Assembly (NCBI RefSeq): GCF_052113705.1
Contig: NZ_JBGQOG010000003.1
Coordinates: forward strand, 310,001 to 374,000
Length of the DNA: 64,000 nt
Direction of reading: 5' to 3'
Origin: JBGQOG01 sp052113705
GTDB lineage: Bacteria; Pseudomonadota; Alphaproteobacteria; Rhodobacterales; Rhodobacteraceae
The notes beneath the pieces were generated by a model that had not been told where the DNA came from, did no database searches, and worked only from the letters and a program-made list of their open reading frames with translations. Made by a program: the position numbers and the translations under genes. The stretch's first letter is position 1, and every line of letters begins with the position of its first letter. Shown here one piece after another: positions 1-8,515 of the stretch.

Positions 1-1
1 G

Positions 2-226
2 ATGCTGCTGCGGGTGCCCGGCTTTGGCACCCGAACGGTGGAGCGTATTCTGGCTGCCCGCCGTCACCATAGCTTGCGCTATGAGGATCTGGTGCGCATC
101 GGGGCGCAGATGAAAAAGGCCAAGGCCTTTGTCACCCTGCCGGGCTGGACCCCCGGCGCGCTGACCGATGGTGCCAATCTGCGCGCCCGCTTTGCCCCGC
201 CACCGCAACAGCTGAGCCTGCTGTGA
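2..226 (+). CDS. C-terminal fragment of a radical-SAM putative DNA modification/repair protein
   Basis: Only the last 74 or so codons lie in the window; the gene enters from the left edge, so the first methionine seen is not a supported start. The tail carries a helix-hairpin-helix-like stretch (VPGFGTRTVERIL), as used for non-specific DNA contact. Its stop overlaps the GTG start of a DUF4130-UdgX fusion. That arrangement is known for the radical-SAM 'putative DNA modification/repair protein' family, which is the main basis for the name. The radical-SAM CxxxCxxC motif would lie outside the window, so identity rests on the tail and the partner. Confidence 0.6.
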   Translation: MLLRVPGFGTRTVERILAARRHHSLRYEDLVRIGAQMKKAKAFVTLPGWTPGALTDGANLRARFAPPPQQLSLL

Positions 227-1698
227 TCTATGCCACCACCCTGCCCGAGCGCGGCACCTTTGAGGCCTGGCGCGCGGCAGCCCGACGGGCCATTTCGCAC
301 CGCATTCCGCCGCAGGATATGGCGTGGGAGGGCGCGGGAGGGCTCTTTGCCGCGCATCCCCTGCCCGCGGACCCCGGCCCGCATCAGGTGCGGGTCGGTG
401 CGGGTTTTCTCAAACTGGCGGGCTCGGTCATCTGGCATTCGGAGCCGGAGCGCTTCGCCCTCCTCTATCAGGCCCTGTGGCGGCTGGACCGGCAGGAGGG
501 CGACCCGCTGTCGCAGGCCGATCCGCTCGGGCGTCGCCTGCACTTGCTGGCCAAGAACGTGGGCCGCGACATTCACAAGATGCACGCCTTTGTCCGCTTT
601 CGCGAATGCCCCACGGACGGCCCGCGCCGCCGCTTCGCGGCCTGGTTTGAGCCGGAGCACAACACGCTGGAACCGGGCTCTGCGTTCTTCGTCCGGCGTT
701 TTGCCGATATGGATTGGATGATCGCCACCCCGCGTCTGACCGCGCGGTTTGAGGATGGCAGGCTGACCTTCGGCCCCGCCGCCCGCCGCCCGGCCTTGCC
801 GGATGACGCCGCAGAGGGGCTCTGGGCCACCTATTTTGCCAATATTTTCAATCCCGCCCGGATCAAACTGGACGCGATGCGATCGGAAATGCCCAAGAAA
901 TACTGGAAGCACCTGCCTGAAACCCGTCTGATCCCCGACATGCTGAAAGATGCCGAGGCGCGGGTGGCGCGGATGCGGGCGGCGGGGGCATCGCAGGCGC
1001 GGCCCGGGGCGGCGGCGATCTCCACCCGCTACCGCGCGGCAATGCCGCAGGCTGTGGCGGCCGAGGGCCTGCCCGAAACGCTGGATGCGGCACGCGCGGC
1101 GGCCCTGCAGTGCCAACGCTGCGCGCTCTGCAGCGCGGCAACCCAGACCGTCTGGGGCAGCGGCGCGGTGGACGCGCGGCTGATGATCGTGGGCGAGCAG
1201 CCCGGCGATCACGAGGATCTGACGGGCCGCCCCTTTGTCGGCCCGGCGGGTCAGGTGCTGCATCAGGCGCTGGCGGCAGCGGGCGCATCGGCCGAGACGG
1301 TCTGGCTGACCAATGCCGTCAAACATTTCAAATTCACGACCCGTGGCAAGCAGCGCCTGCACAATAGCCCCGACCGCTATGAGGTGGAGCAATGCCGCTG
1401 GTGGCTCGGGCTGGAACTGGCCTTCATCCGCCCGAGGGTGACATTGGCGCTGGGTGCCTCGGCGGCGCTTGCCCTGACGGGCGATGCCTCGCCGCTGGCC
1501 GCACGGCGGGGAACGGTTGAACGCGGGTTGCATGAGGGCCCGGTGCTGATCTCGTGGCACCCTGCATATGTCCTGCGCCTCAGGGATCCGGCCCGTCAGA
1601 GCCGCGCTTTGGCGGAATTGACCGAGGATCTGCGCGCGGCGCTTGTCATGGCGCAGTCCGATCTGGCCGCTCCCCTGCCGGGCACCAGATCCGGCTGA
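223..1698 (+). CDS. DUF4130-UdgX fusion, uracil-DNA-binding/glycosylase family protein
   Basis: A 491-residue two-domain protein. Residues 1-240 match the DUF4130 type (TIGR03915-like); residues 285-475 are a family-4-like uracil-DNA glycosylase domain. Visible marks are the Fe-S cysteines C297, C300 and C391, motif A GEQPGDHEDL (about 324-333), the loop ending RLH380NSP, and the motif HPAYVLR near the end. UdgX proteins are known to bind uracil DNA covalently through a histidine in that loop, and H380 sits at the expected place. The start is GTG at 223, overlapping the upstream stop as GTGA, so the two genes are translationally coupled. The likely role is DNA repair. The domain order matches known long UdgX fusions, so this is not a novel fusion. 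Confidence 0.88.
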   Translation: MIYATTLPERGTFEAWRAAARRAISHRIPPQDMAWEGAGGLFAAHPLPADPGPHQVRVGAGFLKLAGSVIWHSEPERFALLYQALWRLDRQEGDPLSQADPLGRRLHLLAKNVGRDIHKMHAFVRFRECPTDGPRRRFAAWFEPEHNTLEPGSAFFVRRFADMDWMIATPRLTARFEDGRLTFGPAARRPALPDDAAEGLWATYFANIFNPARIKLDAMRSEMPKKYWKHLPETRLIPDMLKDAEARVARMRAAGASQARPGAAAISTRYRAAMPQAVAAEGLPETLDAARAAALQCQRCALCSAATQTVWGSGAVDARLMIVGEQPGDHEDLTGRPFVGPAGQVLHQALAAAGASAETVWLTNAVKHFKFTTRGKQRLHNSPDRYEVEQCRWWLGLELAFIRPRVTLALGASAALALTGDASPLAARRGTVERGLHEGPVLISWHPAYVLRLRDPARQSRALAELTEDLRAALVMAQSDLAAPLPGTRSG

Positions 1699-1887
1699 TG
1701 CGGCGGCACCCGCAGAACCAACCGATGCCCCGGGCACGACAAAGCCCTGTTCTCCCGACCACGGCCTGCCCGCCCGGTGCGCCCCGGTTCGGGTAAAAGC
1801 CGGGAACCCGAACGACATGGCGATGGTATCCCTGAACCGCTGCAATGCCGCCGCGCGCAGTCATGCGGCAACGCCAGTGAGGTCGTG

Positions 1888-1915
1888 CCCGCCCGCAAGG
1901 CGGGTCAGGTTTTCT
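1888..1915 (+). terminator. possible terminator between convergent genes
   Basis: The arms CCCGCC (1888-1893) and GGCGGG (1899-1904) form a 6-bp GC stem, followed on the plus strand by GGTTTTC. It lies between the UdgX gene and the convergent LysR gene. The T-run is short, so this is a weak call. Confidence 0.3.
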
Positions 1916-2801
1916 CGGCCTCGACGGCGATTTTTTCCCGTATCCAACCCAGAAACTTGATCAGCGTCTGCGAGGGCTGCACCTTTTTGGGCCAGGTCAG
2001 GAAATACCCCTCGCCGCTGTAGCAGGTTTCCGCAAAGGGTGAGACCAGACTGCCATTTTGCAATTGCCGCTGCACAAACAGCTTTACCGCAATCGCCACG
2101 CCGCCATCCAGCGACGCGGCCTCATAGGCAAGCGCCGAACTCTCAAACCGGATGCCCGGCTCGGTGTCCACCCGCGCGCCAACCCGCTTGATCCAGGCGG
2201 CCCAATCGGTGGGCCGTGCCATGGAATGCAGCAACCGCACGCGCGACAGGTCTTCAACATCCCGCAACCGATGTTCGCGCTGATAATCCGGCGAGCAAAT
2301 CGGGATCAGCTCGATGTCGAGCAGCTTCTCCGAATGCAGCTCGGGCCAATTGCCTTTCCCGGCCCGAATGGCGGCATCCAGATTCTGGGTTTCAAAATCA
2401 ACCGGCGCGATTGAGGAACTCAGCCGCACCTCAATGCGTGGAAAGGTGTCATGGAAATGGGTCAGACGCGGGATCAGCCAGCGCTGTGAAAAGGTGGTGT
2501 AGGATTGAATGGCCAGAATATCGCGGCGACCCCGCCGCGAGACCCGCCGCGACGCATTGGCGATGGCGTGAAAGGCGCCGGTCACGCCTTCGTAAAGCTG
2601 CCGCCCCTCCTCGGTCAGCTCAACCCCGCGGTGCATGCGCCGGAACAATGTGACGCCGAAGTAATCCTCCAGCGTTTTCACCTGTCGGCTCACGGCCACC
2701 TGACTGACGTTCAACTCCTCTGCGGCCAGGGTCAGGCTGCACAAACGTGCGGCGACCTCGAACGTGCGCAACGGATTTAGCGGAGGGATCGGGCTGCTCA
2801 T
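1905..2801 (-). CDS. LysR-family transcriptional regulator, GcvA-like
   Basis: About 298 residues. The N-terminal winged helix-turn-helix (LTLAAEELNVSQVAVSRQVK, about residues 25-44) is classical LysR, followed by an effector-binding domain with the GcvA-type features HRGVELTEEG and AIRAGKGNWP. I chose the ATG at 2801 (MSSPIPPLNPLRTFE) because LysR proteins begin just ahead of the helix-turn-helix; an in-frame ATG at 2855 would add 18 unlikely residues. It is the last gene of the minus-strand catabolic run and lies 155 bp after the thiolase gene. It is a paralogue of the LysR gene at 18585-19496 (shared SLTxAAEELNVSQVAVSRQV). It probably controls the run, perhaps through the repeated motif at 10885 and 13055. 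Confidence 0.9.
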   Translation of the reverse strand: MSSPIPPLNPLRTFEVAARLCSLTLAAEELNVSQVAVSRQVKTLEDYFGVTLFRRMHRGVELTEEGRQLYEGVTGAFHAIANASRRVSRRGRRDILAIQSYTTFSQRWLIPRLTHFHDTFPRIEVRLSSSIAPVDFETQNLDAAIRAGKGNWPELHSEKLLDIELIPICSPDYQREHRLRDVEDLSRVRLLHSMARPTDWAAWIKRVGARVDTEPGIRFESSALAYEAASLDGGVAIAVKLFVQRQLQNGSLVSPFAETCYSGEGYFLTWPKKVQPSQTLIKFLGWIREKIAVEAEKT

Positions 2802-2956
2802 CTCATTTTCATTCTCTAACCGCGGCTCCGGCACCGAAGGGGCGAACGGCCACATGGTGTTGCAGGACTATTGTTTGCTTAACGCCTCGATTTTGGTCAC
2901 GCTATCAGGAAATCGTCCCCCGGGAAGCAGGGGCCGTGCGACGCACGACCGAACCC

Positions 2957-4159
2957 TCAGACGCGCTCCAGTGCCACGGCAATCCCCTGCCCCACGCCGA
3001 TGCACATGGTGGCGAGCGCCCGGCGGCGGCCGGTGTTGCGCAGCTCCAGCGCCGCCGAGCCCGCGATCCGCGCGCCGGACATGCCGAGGGGATGCCCCAA
3101 GGCAATCGCGCCGCCGTTCGGGTTCACCCGCGCATCATCATCGGCGATGCCGAGATCGCGCAACGTCGCCAGGCCCTGGCTGGCAAAGGCCTCATTCAGC
3201 TCGATCACGTCGAAATCGGCCGCCGTCAGCCCCAGCCGCGCCATCAGCTTTTTCGAGGCGGGCGCCGGGCCAAAGCCCATGATCCGCGGCGCCACCCCGG
3301 CGGTGGCCCCGCCGAGCACCCGCACGATCGGCGTCAGGCCATATTTCCGCGCGGCCTCAGCGCTGGCCACGATCAGCGCCGCCGCCCCGTCGTTCACGCC
3401 GCTCGCATTGCCCGCCGTGACCGAGCCGCCCTTGCGGAAGGGCGCCTTCAGCCCCGCCAGAGCCTCGAGCGTCGTCGCGCGCGGATGCTCGTCGCGGTCG
3501 ACGATCTTCGGATCACCCTTGCGCTGCGCAATGCTGACCGGGGTGATTTCCTGCGCCAAACGGCCATTGGCCTGCGCCGCCGCGGCCTTGTCTTGCGAGC
3601 GCAGCGCGAAAGCGTCCTGATCGGCACGGCTGATGGCGAAATCCTCGGCCACATTCTCGGCGGTCTCGGGCATGGAATCGACGCCATATTGCGCCTGCAT
3701 CACCGGGTTGACGAAACGCCAGCCGATGGTGGTGTCGTGGATCTCGGCCGCGCGGGAATAGGCGCTCTCGGCTTTCGGCATCACGAAGGGCGCGCGGCTC
3801 ATGCTTTCGACGCCGCCTGCCACGATCAGCCCGGCCTCGCCCGATTTGATCGCCCGCGCGGCGGTGATCAGCGCGTCCATGCCCGAGCCGCAGAGACGGT
3901 TCATCGTGGTGCCCGGCACTTCGACCGGCAGCCCGGCCAGAAGCGCGGACATCCGCGCGACATTGCGGTTATCCTCACCCGCCTGATTGGCGCAGCCAAA
4001 GATCACCTCATCCACCGCGGCCCAATCGACATTCGGGTTCCGCGCCATCAGCGCGCGCAAGGGGATCGCCCCCAGATCATCCGCCCGCACCGAGGCCAGA
4101 GCGCCGCCGAAACGCCCGATCGGCGTGCGGATATAGTCGCAGATGTAAACCTCGGTCAT
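2957..4159 (-). CDS. pcaF: 3-oxoadipyl-CoA thiolase / acetyl-CoA acetyltransferase
   Basis: A 400-residue thiolase. The nucleophile Cys90 is in NRLCGSGMDAL, His356 in GGAIALGHPLG and Cys386 in CIGVGQG, so all three catalytic residues are present. The N-terminus (IRTPIGRFGGALASVRADDLG) and the GCANQAGEDNRNVARM segment are typical of the PcaF/PaaJ group, which splits 3-oxoadipyl-CoA into succinyl-CoA and acetyl-CoA; related thiolases accept other 3-oxoacyl-CoAs. The start at 4159 has an AGGAG ribosome site just upstream. It sits 93 bp after the acyl-CoA synthetase gene. It could finish breakdown of the acid taken up by this operon, or serve the hydroxyquinol branch at 32-34 kb. Confidence 0.85.
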   Translation of the reverse strand: MTEVYICDYIRTPIGRFGGALASVRADDLGAIPLRALMARNPNVDWAAVDEVIFGCANQAGEDNRNVARMSALLAGLPVEVPGTTMNRLCGSGMDALITAARAIKSGEAGLIVAGGVESMSRAPFVMPKAESAYSRAAEIHDTTIGWRFVNPVMQAQYGVDSMPETAENVAEDFAISRADQDAFALRSQDKAAAAQANGRLAQEITPVSIAQRKGDPKIVDRDEHPRATTLEALAGLKAPFRKGGSVTAGNASGVNDGAAALIVASAEAARKYGLTPIVRVLGGATAGVAPRIMGFGPAPASKKLMARLGLTAADFDVIELNEAFASQGLATLRDLGIADDDARVNPNGGAIALGHPLGMSGARIAGSAALELRNTGRRRALATMCIGVGQGIAVALERV

Positions 4160-4252
4160 GGCGCTTCTCCTGATGTGCATTCGCATGGCTGTGATCGCGC
4201 TCCCCGCCGGGGCGGAGAGCGCATTGATATCGGATTTGGGTAGGTCTGCGGG

Positions 4253-6319
4253 TTAGCTCAGGACCACGAGACTGTCGCCCGCGCGGGTGCCCTCGCCTTC
4301 GGGCAGCACGAAAACCGGGTTGATTTCGGCCTCCTGAATGCGGTCATCCAGCGTTTCCGCCATGGCGGAAAAGGCGATCATCGTGTCGATCAGCGCGTCG
4401 ATATCCGCCTTCGGGCTGCCTCGGAAGCCTTTCAGCAGCGCCCCGGCCTTGATCTCATCAATCATGTCGCGGGCAGCGCTGCGGTCCAGCGGCAACAGGC
4501 GGATGGCCACATCCTTATATAGCTCGGTGGTCACCCCGCCCGCGCCCAACAGCGCATAGGCGCCGAGCTGCGGATCGCGGTTAAAACCTAGGATCATCTC
4601 GACGCCGCCCTTGACCATCTCCTGCACAAGGAACCCCTCGATCCGCGCCGGGGTCGCGGCCCGCACCCGTACCAGCATGGCTTCACAGGCCCGGCCCACG
4701 TCCGCCGGGGCCACATTCAGCGCCACGCCGCCGACTTCGGATTTGTGCAGGATCTCGCCCGACAGGATCTTGATCACCACCGGACCGCTGAAGGCCTCGG
4801 CGGCCTTGGCGGCGGCTTCCGGCGTCTCGGCGGTAACTTCCCGGGTGACCGGCACGCCAAAGCGGGCAAAGAGCTTTTTCGCTTCGGCCTCGTTCAGCGA
4901 ACCGGCGGCGATATCAGAGCAATCCACCGCCCGGATATTGGCCGCCGCCCCCCCGGCCTTGACCGCGCGCGGCAGCAGGCCCTTCAGCGCCGAGGCGCAG
5001 CTTTCGGGCGCGGCAAAGGCCGGAATGCCGCTGGCGTTCAGATGGCGCACGATATTGGGCGCATCCGGGCTGACATAGACCAGCATCGGCTTTTCGGTCA
5101 GGGCCAGCGATTCCAGCACCGGCTGCGCCACCAGATCGGGCTGCGCGATGGAGGAGGACCCCGCCACCACAACAATCGCGTCATAAGACGGGCTTTCCGC
5201 CAGAATCCGCAGGATCGAGCGGAAGAGATCCGGCCGCAGCCCCGCCAGCGTCACGTCGATCGGGTTGCGGTCAAGCTCGGCCTCTTTCAGCTCCAGCGCC
5301 AGGAGTTTTTCCGAGGTTTCCTTGTCTGGTTTCGGCATTTCCAGTCCCATCAGCCCGACGTTATCCGCCACCACGGTGGCCGCACCGCCGGTCGAGGTCA
5401 CGATGGCCACGCGCGGCCCCGCCATGCGGCGCCCCTGTGCCAAAGCCGCCGGAATGTCGAGAAGATCGGCAAAGGTCTGCGCGCGGATCACACCCAGCTG
5501 ATTGAAGAGCGCGTCATAGACCTCATCCGCACCGGCCAGCGCGCCGGTATGCGATACTGCCGATTGCGCGCCCGATTCCGAGCGGCCCACCTTATAGGCC
5601 ACGATGCTCTTGCCCGCCGCGATCACCTTGGCGGCGGCGCTGCGGAACTTGGTCACATTGCGGATGGTTTCGAGATAGAGCGCCACCACCTGCGTCGCCT
5701 CGTCTTCGGCCAGCGCCCCGAGGAAATCCGACACTTCCAGATCGGCCTCATTCCCCGTTGCCACCAGCTTGGAGAAACCGATGCCCCGCGCCACGGCCCG
5801 CGACAAGAGCGAGCCGAGAATCCCGCCCGATTGCGACAAAAGCGCGATCGACCCCATCGGGAAAGTGTCGGATTCCATCGCGCCGCTGGCAGTTAGCGGG
5901 ATCTTGTCGGTGATGTTGACCAGACCGATTGTGTTCGGCCCGAGGATGCGCATCTCCCCCGCCGCCTCCAGCAGCTGTTCCTGCCGCTTGCGCCCTTCCG
6001 GTCCCTGCTCGCCAAAGCCCGAAGCGAGCACGACCGCCGCCCTGGTGCCGCGGGCGGCAAGATCGCGCACCGCTTCAATGACGCGGTTCGCCCCGACGAG
6101 GACGAGGCCCAGATCCGGCGCCTCGGGCAGGTCGGCGGCACTGGCATAGCTCTTCAGCCCGGCGATTTCGGCGTAACGCGGGTTGATCGGATAGATCTTC
6201 CCGGCAAAGTTCTGGCTCTGAAGATAGGCAATCGGGCGGCCGGTCAGTTTGGCGGCATCATTCGATGCGCCGACCACGGCAACGGATTTCGGATTCAGGA
6301 TCGCATGAATGGCTGACAT
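4253..6319 (-). CDS. ADP-forming acetate/acyl-CoA synthetase family protein (fused subunits)
   Basis: A 688-residue single-chain acyl-CoA synthetase of the NDP-forming superfamily. The order is an N-terminal CoA-binding Rossmann domain (SVAVVGASNDAAKLTGRP, about 14-31), a succinyl-CoA-ligase-like middle with the phospho-histidine region (AVSHTGALAG), then an ATP-grasp domain (VVIKILSGEILHKSEVGGV, about 520-538). It forms an acyl-CoA from a free acid, ATP and CoA. Some relatives act on ferulate or other aromatic acids; the substrate is not readable from sequence. It starts 11 bp after the hydratase stop, so it is in the same operon. In-frame codons reach 6334, but MSAIHAIL at 6319 fits family starts better. 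Confidence 0.85.
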   Translation of the reverse strand: MSAIHAILNPKSVAVVGASNDAAKLTGRPIAYLQSQNFAGKIYPINPRYAEIAGLKSYASAADLPEAPDLGLVLVGANRVIEAVRDLAARGTRAAVVLASGFGEQGPEGRKRQEQLLEAAGEMRILGPNTIGLVNITDKIPLTASGAMESDTFPMGSIALLSQSGGILGSLLSRAVARGIGFSKLVATGNEADLEVSDFLGALAEDEATQVVALYLETIRNVTKFRSAAAKVIAAGKSIVAYKVGRSESGAQSAVSHTGALAGADEVYDALFNQLGVIRAQTFADLLDIPAALAQGRRMAGPRVAIVTSTGGAATVVADNVGLMGLEMPKPDKETSEKLLALELKEAELDRNPIDVTLAGLRPDLFRSILRILAESPSYDAIVVVAGSSSIAQPDLVAQPVLESLALTEKPMLVYVSPDAPNIVRHLNASGIPAFAAPESCASALKGLLPRAVKAGGAAANIRAVDCSDIAAGSLNEAEAKKLFARFGVPVTREVTAETPEAAAKAAEAFSGPVVIKILSGEILHKSEVGGVALNVAPADVGRACEAMLVRVRAATPARIEGFLVQEMVKGGVEMILGFNRDPQLGAYALLGAGGVTTELYKDVAIRLLPLDRSAARDMIDEIKAGALLKGFRGSPKADIDALIDTMIAFSAMAETLDDRIQEAEINPVFVLPEGEGTRAGDSLVVLS

Positions 6320-6330
6320 CTGCGCCCCCC

Positions 6331-7131
6331 TCACTTCGCGGTCTTGTTGAGGAAATCCTCAACCGATTTGCGATGCTCGGCGGTGGTGTAGCACATGGCC
6401 TGCGCCTCGCGGCCCATCGCAAAGATCTCTTCGTCGCTGCGCTCAAAGGTCTTGTCCATGATCTCCTTGGTCAGGGCGACGGCGGTGGCCGAACCGATGG
6501 TCAGTTCCTTGGCCCAGGCATGCGCCGCCGCGAGCAGGGATTCCGGCGCGGCAATGCGGTCGATCATCCCGAGGGCGAGCGCCTCGGCGGGCTCCACCAC
6601 GCGGGCGGTAAAGATCAGCTCTTTCGCTTTCGACAGCCCGACGCGGCGCGGCAGGAAATACATGCCGCCGCCGTCCGAGACGAGCCCGCGTTTCACAAAG
6701 CTCATGCTCATCTTGGCGCCCTCGGCGGCGATGATGAAGTCGCAGGCCAGCGCCATGTCGAGGCCCAGCCCGAAGGCCGCACCATTCACCGCCGCGATCA
6801 CCGGCTTGGAGACGCCATGAATCGCCGCAACGCCACGATGGGTGCTTTTCTGCCGTTTCCAGCCATTGAATGCGACCTCGCCCGCCGGGGCGTCGAGGCG
6901 CGCGCGCATGCCGCCGATATCGCCGCCCGAGCAAAAGCCCTTGCCCGCCCCGGTCAGGATGATCGCCCGCACTGCCGGATCAACGTCGGCGGCCGCGAAG
7001 GCTGCGATCAGTTCGGCGCGCATCTGGTCGTTGATGGCATTGCGCAGATCGGGCCGGTTCAAGGTGATCGTCGCGACGGCGTCATGCTGAGAGACCGTGA
7101 TGAATTCGGGCAGTTTAACGGCAGTATTCAT
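6331..7131 (-). CDS. enoyl-CoA hydratase/isomerase family protein
   Basis: A 266-residue crotonase-fold enzyme. The oxyanion-hole segments are CSGGDIGGMRAR and VNGAAFGLGLDMALACD. At the usual catalytic carboxylate the sequence reads GLVSDGGGMYFLPRRVG, which is closer to PaaG/isomerase-type members than to a hydratase with two glutamates. It probably hydrates or isomerises an unsaturated acyl-CoA made by the neighbouring synthetase or CoA-transferase. The start at 7131 (MNTAVKLPEF) is preceded by AAGGA at a good distance; the ATGs at 7152 and 7176 lack such a site. Confidence 0.85.
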   Translation of the reverse strand: MNTAVKLPEFITVSQHDAVATITLNRPDLRNAINDQMRAELIAAFAAADVDPAVRAIILTGAGKGFCSGGDIGGMRARLDAPAGEVAFNGWKRQKSTHRGVAAIHGVSKPVIAAVNGAAFGLGLDMALACDFIIAAEGAKMSMSFVKRGLVSDGGGMYFLPRRVGLSKAKELIFTARVVEPAEALALGMIDRIAAPESLLAAAHAWAKELTIGSATAVALTKEIMDKTFERSDEEIFAMGREAQAMCYTTAEHRKSVEDFLNKTAK

Positions 7132-7162
7132 GGCATATTCCTTTGTATGCATGGCGGTTGCT

Positions 7163-8515
7163 TCAGGCGACGGCACGCCTTTTGCTCAATTCTTGCGGCA
7201 GGTCTTGTCCGTTCAGGATCAGATCCCGCAGGGCGTTCAGATCGTCGGGCGCCAGCACGGGCCCTGCGAGTTCGTCGAATTTGGCGATGAGCTCCGCGCG
7301 CTGGATCGGCTGCTCCGGGTCACCGCGCCGGGTGGGCTGAAACAGCGAGAAGCTGCGGCCATCGGTCAGCGTCAGATGCAGCCGCGCCATGCGGCGGCGC
7401 GGATAGGCGGCGGCAAGATCCTCGGCGCGCGCTACGGTGATGCGCGGCATGATCGCCCGGATGGCCGGGTCCGCCAGCGCGCGCTCCTCGAAAGCGGCCA
7501 GACGCACCCCCCCGAGGATCATCTGCGCCGCAAGGCAATATTGCAGCGAGAAGCGCGCCTCTTGCGCAATCGTGGGATTGGGCCGGTCGCAGATATCCTT
7601 GGTCGCGCCATAGCCTTCCACATGGATGCGGGCGATGTCATCGGGGCCGAAACCATGCTCGGCCCGCAGGCGCGCGAGGGCATCGAGCGCCGCAAAGATA
7701 TGGCCGCAGCAGCCATGGATCTTGACCGTCATCCGGGTGATCGGCGTCCAGTCCCCCGCCCCCGCCAGCGCGGCCTGCCAATCGCCGGTGCCCGCACTCG
7801 TGGCCGCCGCATAGCCCTTTGGTCCCTCAAGGCTGTCGGGCGCGCCCATCGCCCCCGCCGCCGCGGCACAGGCGGCCAGAAGGCCGGCATCGGCGGCATG
7901 GCCCGGATGCATCGCCTTGACCATGCTCTGGCCCTGCAGGTTCTGCTGATGGCCCCCGGCAAAGCTGCTGGCGATGGCAATCGCATGGGCAATCCCCTCG
8001 CGGTCGCAGCCCAACAGCATGGACCCGGCGGCAGCGGCCCCAAGCGTGCCCACGGTGGCGGTGATATGCCAATGTTCGTAATGGCTGGGCTGCAGCGCCA
8101 TCGCGATGCGGCAGCCAACCTCATAGCCACCGATCACCGCGCGGTCGAAAGCCTCGCGCGGGGCGCCGATTTCCTGCGCCAGAGCAAGGGCCGCCGCGAT
8201 GGTGGGAGAGCCGGGGTGATAGCCGCCATCCCGGAAGATGTCATCAAATTCAACGGTATGGCTTGCGGTCCCGTTGATGAAGGCCGCCCAGCGCGCGCTG
8301 ACCCGCTTGCCGCTGACATAGCAGAGCGCCTTGCCGGACCCCGCCCCCAGCGATGCCGCCGCCAGCATGGTGGCGGGCGCGCGCACGGTGCCGGGCAATG
8401 TCGTTGCAAACCAGTCAAGCGTTGCATGGCGCACTGCCTGCACGACCTCGGCGCTGAGGGGTTCGCGCTGCCAATCCGCCGCCAATCCGGCCAGCGTCAT
8501 CAAGGGAGCATTCAT
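7163..8515 (-). CDS. MmgE/PrpD family protein
   Basis: A 450-residue member of the MmgE/PrpD fold, which includes 2-methylcitrate dehydratase, cis-aconitate decarboxylase and other lyases of polycarboxylic acids. Typical segments are NGTASHTVEFDD (about 81-92), HPGSPTIAAALA, HWHITATVGTLGAAAA (about 148-163) and MVKAMHPGHAADAG. Its start overlaps the end of the CoA-transferase gene (8512-8515), so the two are coupled. Together with a TTT uptake system this points to a di- or tricarboxylic acid substrate, but the exact reaction cannot be assigned. Confidence 0.85.
   Translation of the reverse strand: MNAPLMTLAGLAADWQREPLSAEVVQAVRHATLDWFATTLPGTVRAPATMLAAASLGAGSGKALCYVSGKRVSARWAAFINGTASHTVEFDDIFRDGGYHPGSPTIAAALALAQEIGAPREAFDRAVIGGYEVGCRIAMALQPSHYEHWHITATVGTLGAAAAGSMLLGCDREGIAHAIAIASSFAGGHQQNLQGQSMVKAMHPGHAADAGLLAACAAAAGAMGAPDSLEGPKGYAAATSAGTGDWQAALAGAGDWTPITRMTVKIHGCCGHIFAALDALARLRAEHGFGPDDIARIHVEGYGATKDICDRPNPTIAQEARFSLQYCLAAQMILGGVRLAAFEERALADPAIRAIMPRITVARAEDLAAAYPRRRMARLHLTLTDGRSFSLFQPTRRGDPEQPIQRAELIAKFDELAGPVLAPDDLNALRDLILNGQDLPQELSKRRAVA

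Noticed and set aside
79..1845. 588-codon open frame on the minus strand opposite the UdgX gene
   Set aside because: Arg/Gly/Pro/His-rich translation with no family pattern; a shadow of the high-GC plus-strand gene.
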